From assembly GCA_964625575.1 (NCBI GenBank), contig CAZVBQ010000016.1, forward strand, positions 16,986-80,985: a DNA stretch of 64,000 nt, given 5' to 3'. A model generated the notes under the pieces. It saw nothing but the letters and a program-made list of their open reading frames with translations, did not search any database and was not told the origin of the DNA. The position numbers were made by a program, and so were the translations under genes. Below, piece by piece: positions 62,013-64,000 of the stretch. The DNA comes from UTCHB3 sp964625575 (lineage in GTDB: Bacteria; Bacteroidota; Ignavibacteria; Ignavibacteriales; Ignavibacteriaceae). Each line of letters starts with the position of its first letter. Within the stretch, counting starts at the first letter, position 1.

Positions 62013-63962
62013 TTATATTTTCTCCTTCGAGGTGGCGAAACGATAGAGCATTGCTCCAAGTCCAACAAACACGCCGAGTGAGATCAGGTCGCCCACACCG
62101 CCAAGATTGTGCATCAGTTCCATATTCAGAACCTGAATCACATTCTTGCCAGGCTCAACCTCGGTCGCGATAAGTATAGCCAATAAAATACCCGTGAGTG
62201 AACCACCCGCGATAAGCCCTGAGCTGAAAAGCGCTCCCGGACCTATCTCGCTGTCCTCATCGGCTGATTTGCTTTTTCTTTCTACAAGCCATTTAACCAA
62301 GCCACCCATGAATATCGGGGCTGTGGTTGAAAGTGGCAAATAAGCACCAACCGCGAAAGTAAGTGAGCGGACTCCCGCCAGTTCGAGAACTGCTGAAATT
62401 GCCATTCCGGCTATTACGAGCCCCCAAGGGAGATCCTGACTGAGCAGACCCTTGATAACCGTCGCCATAAGCGTGGCCTGTGGCGCGGGAAGGGGGTTCG
62501 CTGAAACTTTTGAATCGGCACCAATTCCTATCGCGCTGTTGAGGATAAGCATTGTTCCGCCGATAACGAACGACGAGGCAACAACACCTATGATAAGACC
62601 CCACTGCTGTTTAACTGGGGTCGCGCCTACGAGGTAACCTGTTTTCAGATCCTGCGAAGTGGCGCCCGCGTTGGCAGCGGCGATACACACGATTGATCCT
62701 ACAACGAGGGCTATCGGCTGATGAGCGCTGTCGGTCCAGCCAAGTCCCACAAAAATAAGACTTGTAGCCATAAGCGTGGCGATCGTCATACCCGAGATCG
62801 GGTTCGATGAAGAGCCCAGGATACCTACAATTCTGGATGAAACGGTAACGAAGAAGAAACCGAAGATAACTATCATCACCGCCGAAAGGAAGTTCGTGGG
62901 GATCGAAGGAATTATTGCCATGAAAGCCACGAGAACCACTGCACCTACGAGCACGAATGTGATCGGAAGATCTTTTTCAGTTCTGGAGGCGGTCGCGTTA
63001 TTGGAGCCCGACTTGAAGTCGCCGAGTGAATCACGGAACGCGCTGATGATCGTGGGAATGGTTTTTATAAGTGTCATGATACCGGCGAATGTAACCGCTC
63101 CGGCACCGATGTATCTGATGTAGTTGCTCCAGATCTCACGGGCCGTCATGTCCGCTATGAGTTTGCTCTTTACGGGGGGGAAAGCTGTCTCGAGTCCCGA
63201 ACCGAAAAGGGTGATCAACGGGATCAGCACCAACCATGAAAGAACACCACCGGCCACCATCACGCCCGATATCTTCGGTCCGATGATGTAACCCACACCG
63301 AGAAGCTCCGGTGAGATCTCAGCCATGATCGTTCCGTTTGGAAGTGCTGAATCCTTGCCGAATGTTTTGGTGGGTGTCTCCTTCCAGAAGCCGAAGATTG
63401 ACATAAAGACCTTGTAAAGGAATGCTGCACCAAGTCCGTAATAAACCTTCTGCGCGAGGTTTCCGCCCTTTTCACCGGCGATAAGTACGTCGGCACATGC
63501 AGTTCCTTCAGGATAAGGGAGAACCCCGTGCTCTTTTACGATGAGCGCGCGGCGAAGTGGTACCATGAAGAGAACTCCGAGGATACCACCCGCGAGGGCG
63601 AGAACGAGTATCTGGAAATATTCGAAATAATCGACACCACCATCGAGGAAGAGAAGTGCCGGTATGGTGAACACCACACCCGCGGCAACAGACTCGCCGG
63701 CCGAGCCGATCGTCTGCACAATATTGTTCTCGAGAATGGTCGAATTTCCGATCTTTTTAAATACCGCGATAGCGAGCACCGCGATCGGAATCGAAGCACT
63801 GACTGTAAGCCCGACCTTCAGGCCGAGGTAAACAGTAGCGGCACCGAAGATAATACCAAAGATCGCGCCAAGTATAATCGCCTTGGGCGTGAACTCCGGC
63901 ATGAGGTCGGCCGCGGAGATATACGGCTTAAAAGCCTTTTCATTTTGTCCGTTTTGAGCCAT
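62013..63962 (-). CDS. Oligopeptide transporter, OPT family
   Basis: 649 residues, about 15 membrane helices. The start ELTLRA-type region appears as PEFTPKAIILGAIFGIIFGA, followed by YLGLKVGLTVSASIPIAVLAI, NIVQTIGSAGESVAAGVVF and GTACADVLIAGEKGG, all typical of the bacterial OPT/YSL group. It should take up small peptides by proton symport. A CAGGA site precedes ATG. It is the first gene of OPT-PqqD-PepD-MFS, and PepD can cut the imported peptides. Its promoter would lie at or beyond the window end. Confidence 0.94.
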   Translation of the reverse strand: MAQNGQNEKAFKPYISAADLMPEFTPKAIILGAIFGIIFGAATVYLGLKVGLTVSASIPIAVLAIAVFKKIGNSTILENNIVQTIGSAGESVAAGVVFTIPALLFLDGGVDYFEYFQILVLALAGGILGVLFMVPLRRALIVKEHGVLPYPEGTACADVLIAGEKGGNLAQKVYYGLGAAFLYKVFMSIFGFWKETPTKTFGKDSALPNGTIMAEISPELLGVGYIIGPKISGVMVAGGVLSWLVLIPLITLFGSGLETAFPPVKSKLIADMTAREIWSNYIRYIGAGAVTFAGIMTLIKTIPTIISAFRDSLGDFKSGSNNATASRTEKDLPITFVLVGAVVLVAFMAIIPSIPTNFLSAVMIVIFGFFFVTVSSRIVGILGSSSNPISGMTIATLMATSLIFVGLGWTDSAHQPIALVVGSIVCIAAANAGATSQDLKTGYLVGATPVKQQWGLIIGVVASSFVIGGTMLILNSAIGIGADSKVSANPLPAPQATLMATVIKGLLSQDLPWGLVIAGMAISAVLELAGVRSLTFAVGAYLPLSTTAPIFMGGLVKWLVERKSKSADEDSEIGPGALFSSGLIAGGSLTGILLAILIATEVEPGKNVIQVLNMELMHNLGGVGDLISLGVFVGLGAMLYRFATSKEKI

Positions 63963-64000
63963 GATTGTCCTGGATTGTTGATTACCAAAAAACAGAAACT

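Noticed and set aside
1..64000. Mobile elements, prophage genes or CRISPR arrays
   Set aside because: I found no transposase, integrase, phage protein or regularly spaced direct repeats anywhere in the window.

Overview
The window looks like chromosome from a member of the Bacteroidota/Chlorobiota/Ignavibacteriota group, most likely an Ignavibacteria-type organism (inference). The signs are: secreted proteins with Por-type (type IX secretion, T9SS) C-terminal sorting domains carrying an NYPNPFNP motif, two PorV/PorQ-like outer-membrane barrels, many lipoproteins and barrel proteins, and promoter candidates of the form TTTC/TTTTG-N19-TAnnTTT(G), which resemble the Bacteroidota -33/-7 promoter. 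Coding density is very high, most genes are on the minus strand in tightly overlapping operons, and TTG/GTG starts are common. I see no phage, insertion sequence, transposase or CRISPR array. The only gene-free stretch over about 300 bases is 1588-1896.

Layout. 88-1587: a receiver-PAS-histidine kinase hybrid. 1897-4023: a secreted beta-propeller-like T9SS cargo, followed by a bidirectional terminator and tRNA-Glu(CUC). 4367-8514: an RND efflux adaptor and pump. 8517-15708: a receiver-kinase hybrid, then a chemosensory cluster (hybrid CheA, MCP, two CheW-like proteins, CheR). A T9SS-sorted phosphodiester glycosidase (15726-18188) lies immediately upstream of that cluster. 18330-24449: housekeeping genes (MBL hydrolase, aroC, HtrA protease, recO, mtnA, PfkB kinase). 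24524-36593: an envelope polysaccharide operon (SLBB export protein, Wzc-like kinase, second SLBB protein, Wzz-like protein, MurJ-like flippase, GT9, a 1159-residue predicted barrel and a Nudix hydrolase). 36654-40280: ybaB-recR-methyltransferase-two lipoproteins-ftsX.

40384-44951 is the main plus-strand operon: a PurC-like protein of unknown role, psd, pssA, purS, purQ, tatA and gatA. It meets the minus-strand tgt-yajC-ribBA operon tail to tail with a 9-bp overlap. 47705-53978 holds two PorV-like barrels, a propeller protein with a FlgD-like C-terminus, a lipoprotein, an M50 protease and a DUF1207-like barrel. 54048-57859 is a second glycoconjugate cluster (GT2, NodB-type deacetylase, GT2, flippase-like membrane protein). 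57936-63962 runs from a barrel protein and an MFS transporter to an OPT oligopeptide transporter, a PqqD-like protein and the dipeptidase PepD.

Overall theme: envelope building, secretion and surface sensing (two polysaccharide loci, T9SS cargo and barrels, a chemosensory array and two hybrid kinases) mixed with core metabolism. The best candidates for something undescribed are the degenerate PurC-like protein at 40384-40989, the PqqD-like protein in the peptide-transport operon, the large barrel at the end of the polysaccharide operon, and the chemosensory cluster behind a secreted glycosidase gene. All functional statements rest on reading motifs and gene context; no database search was run.
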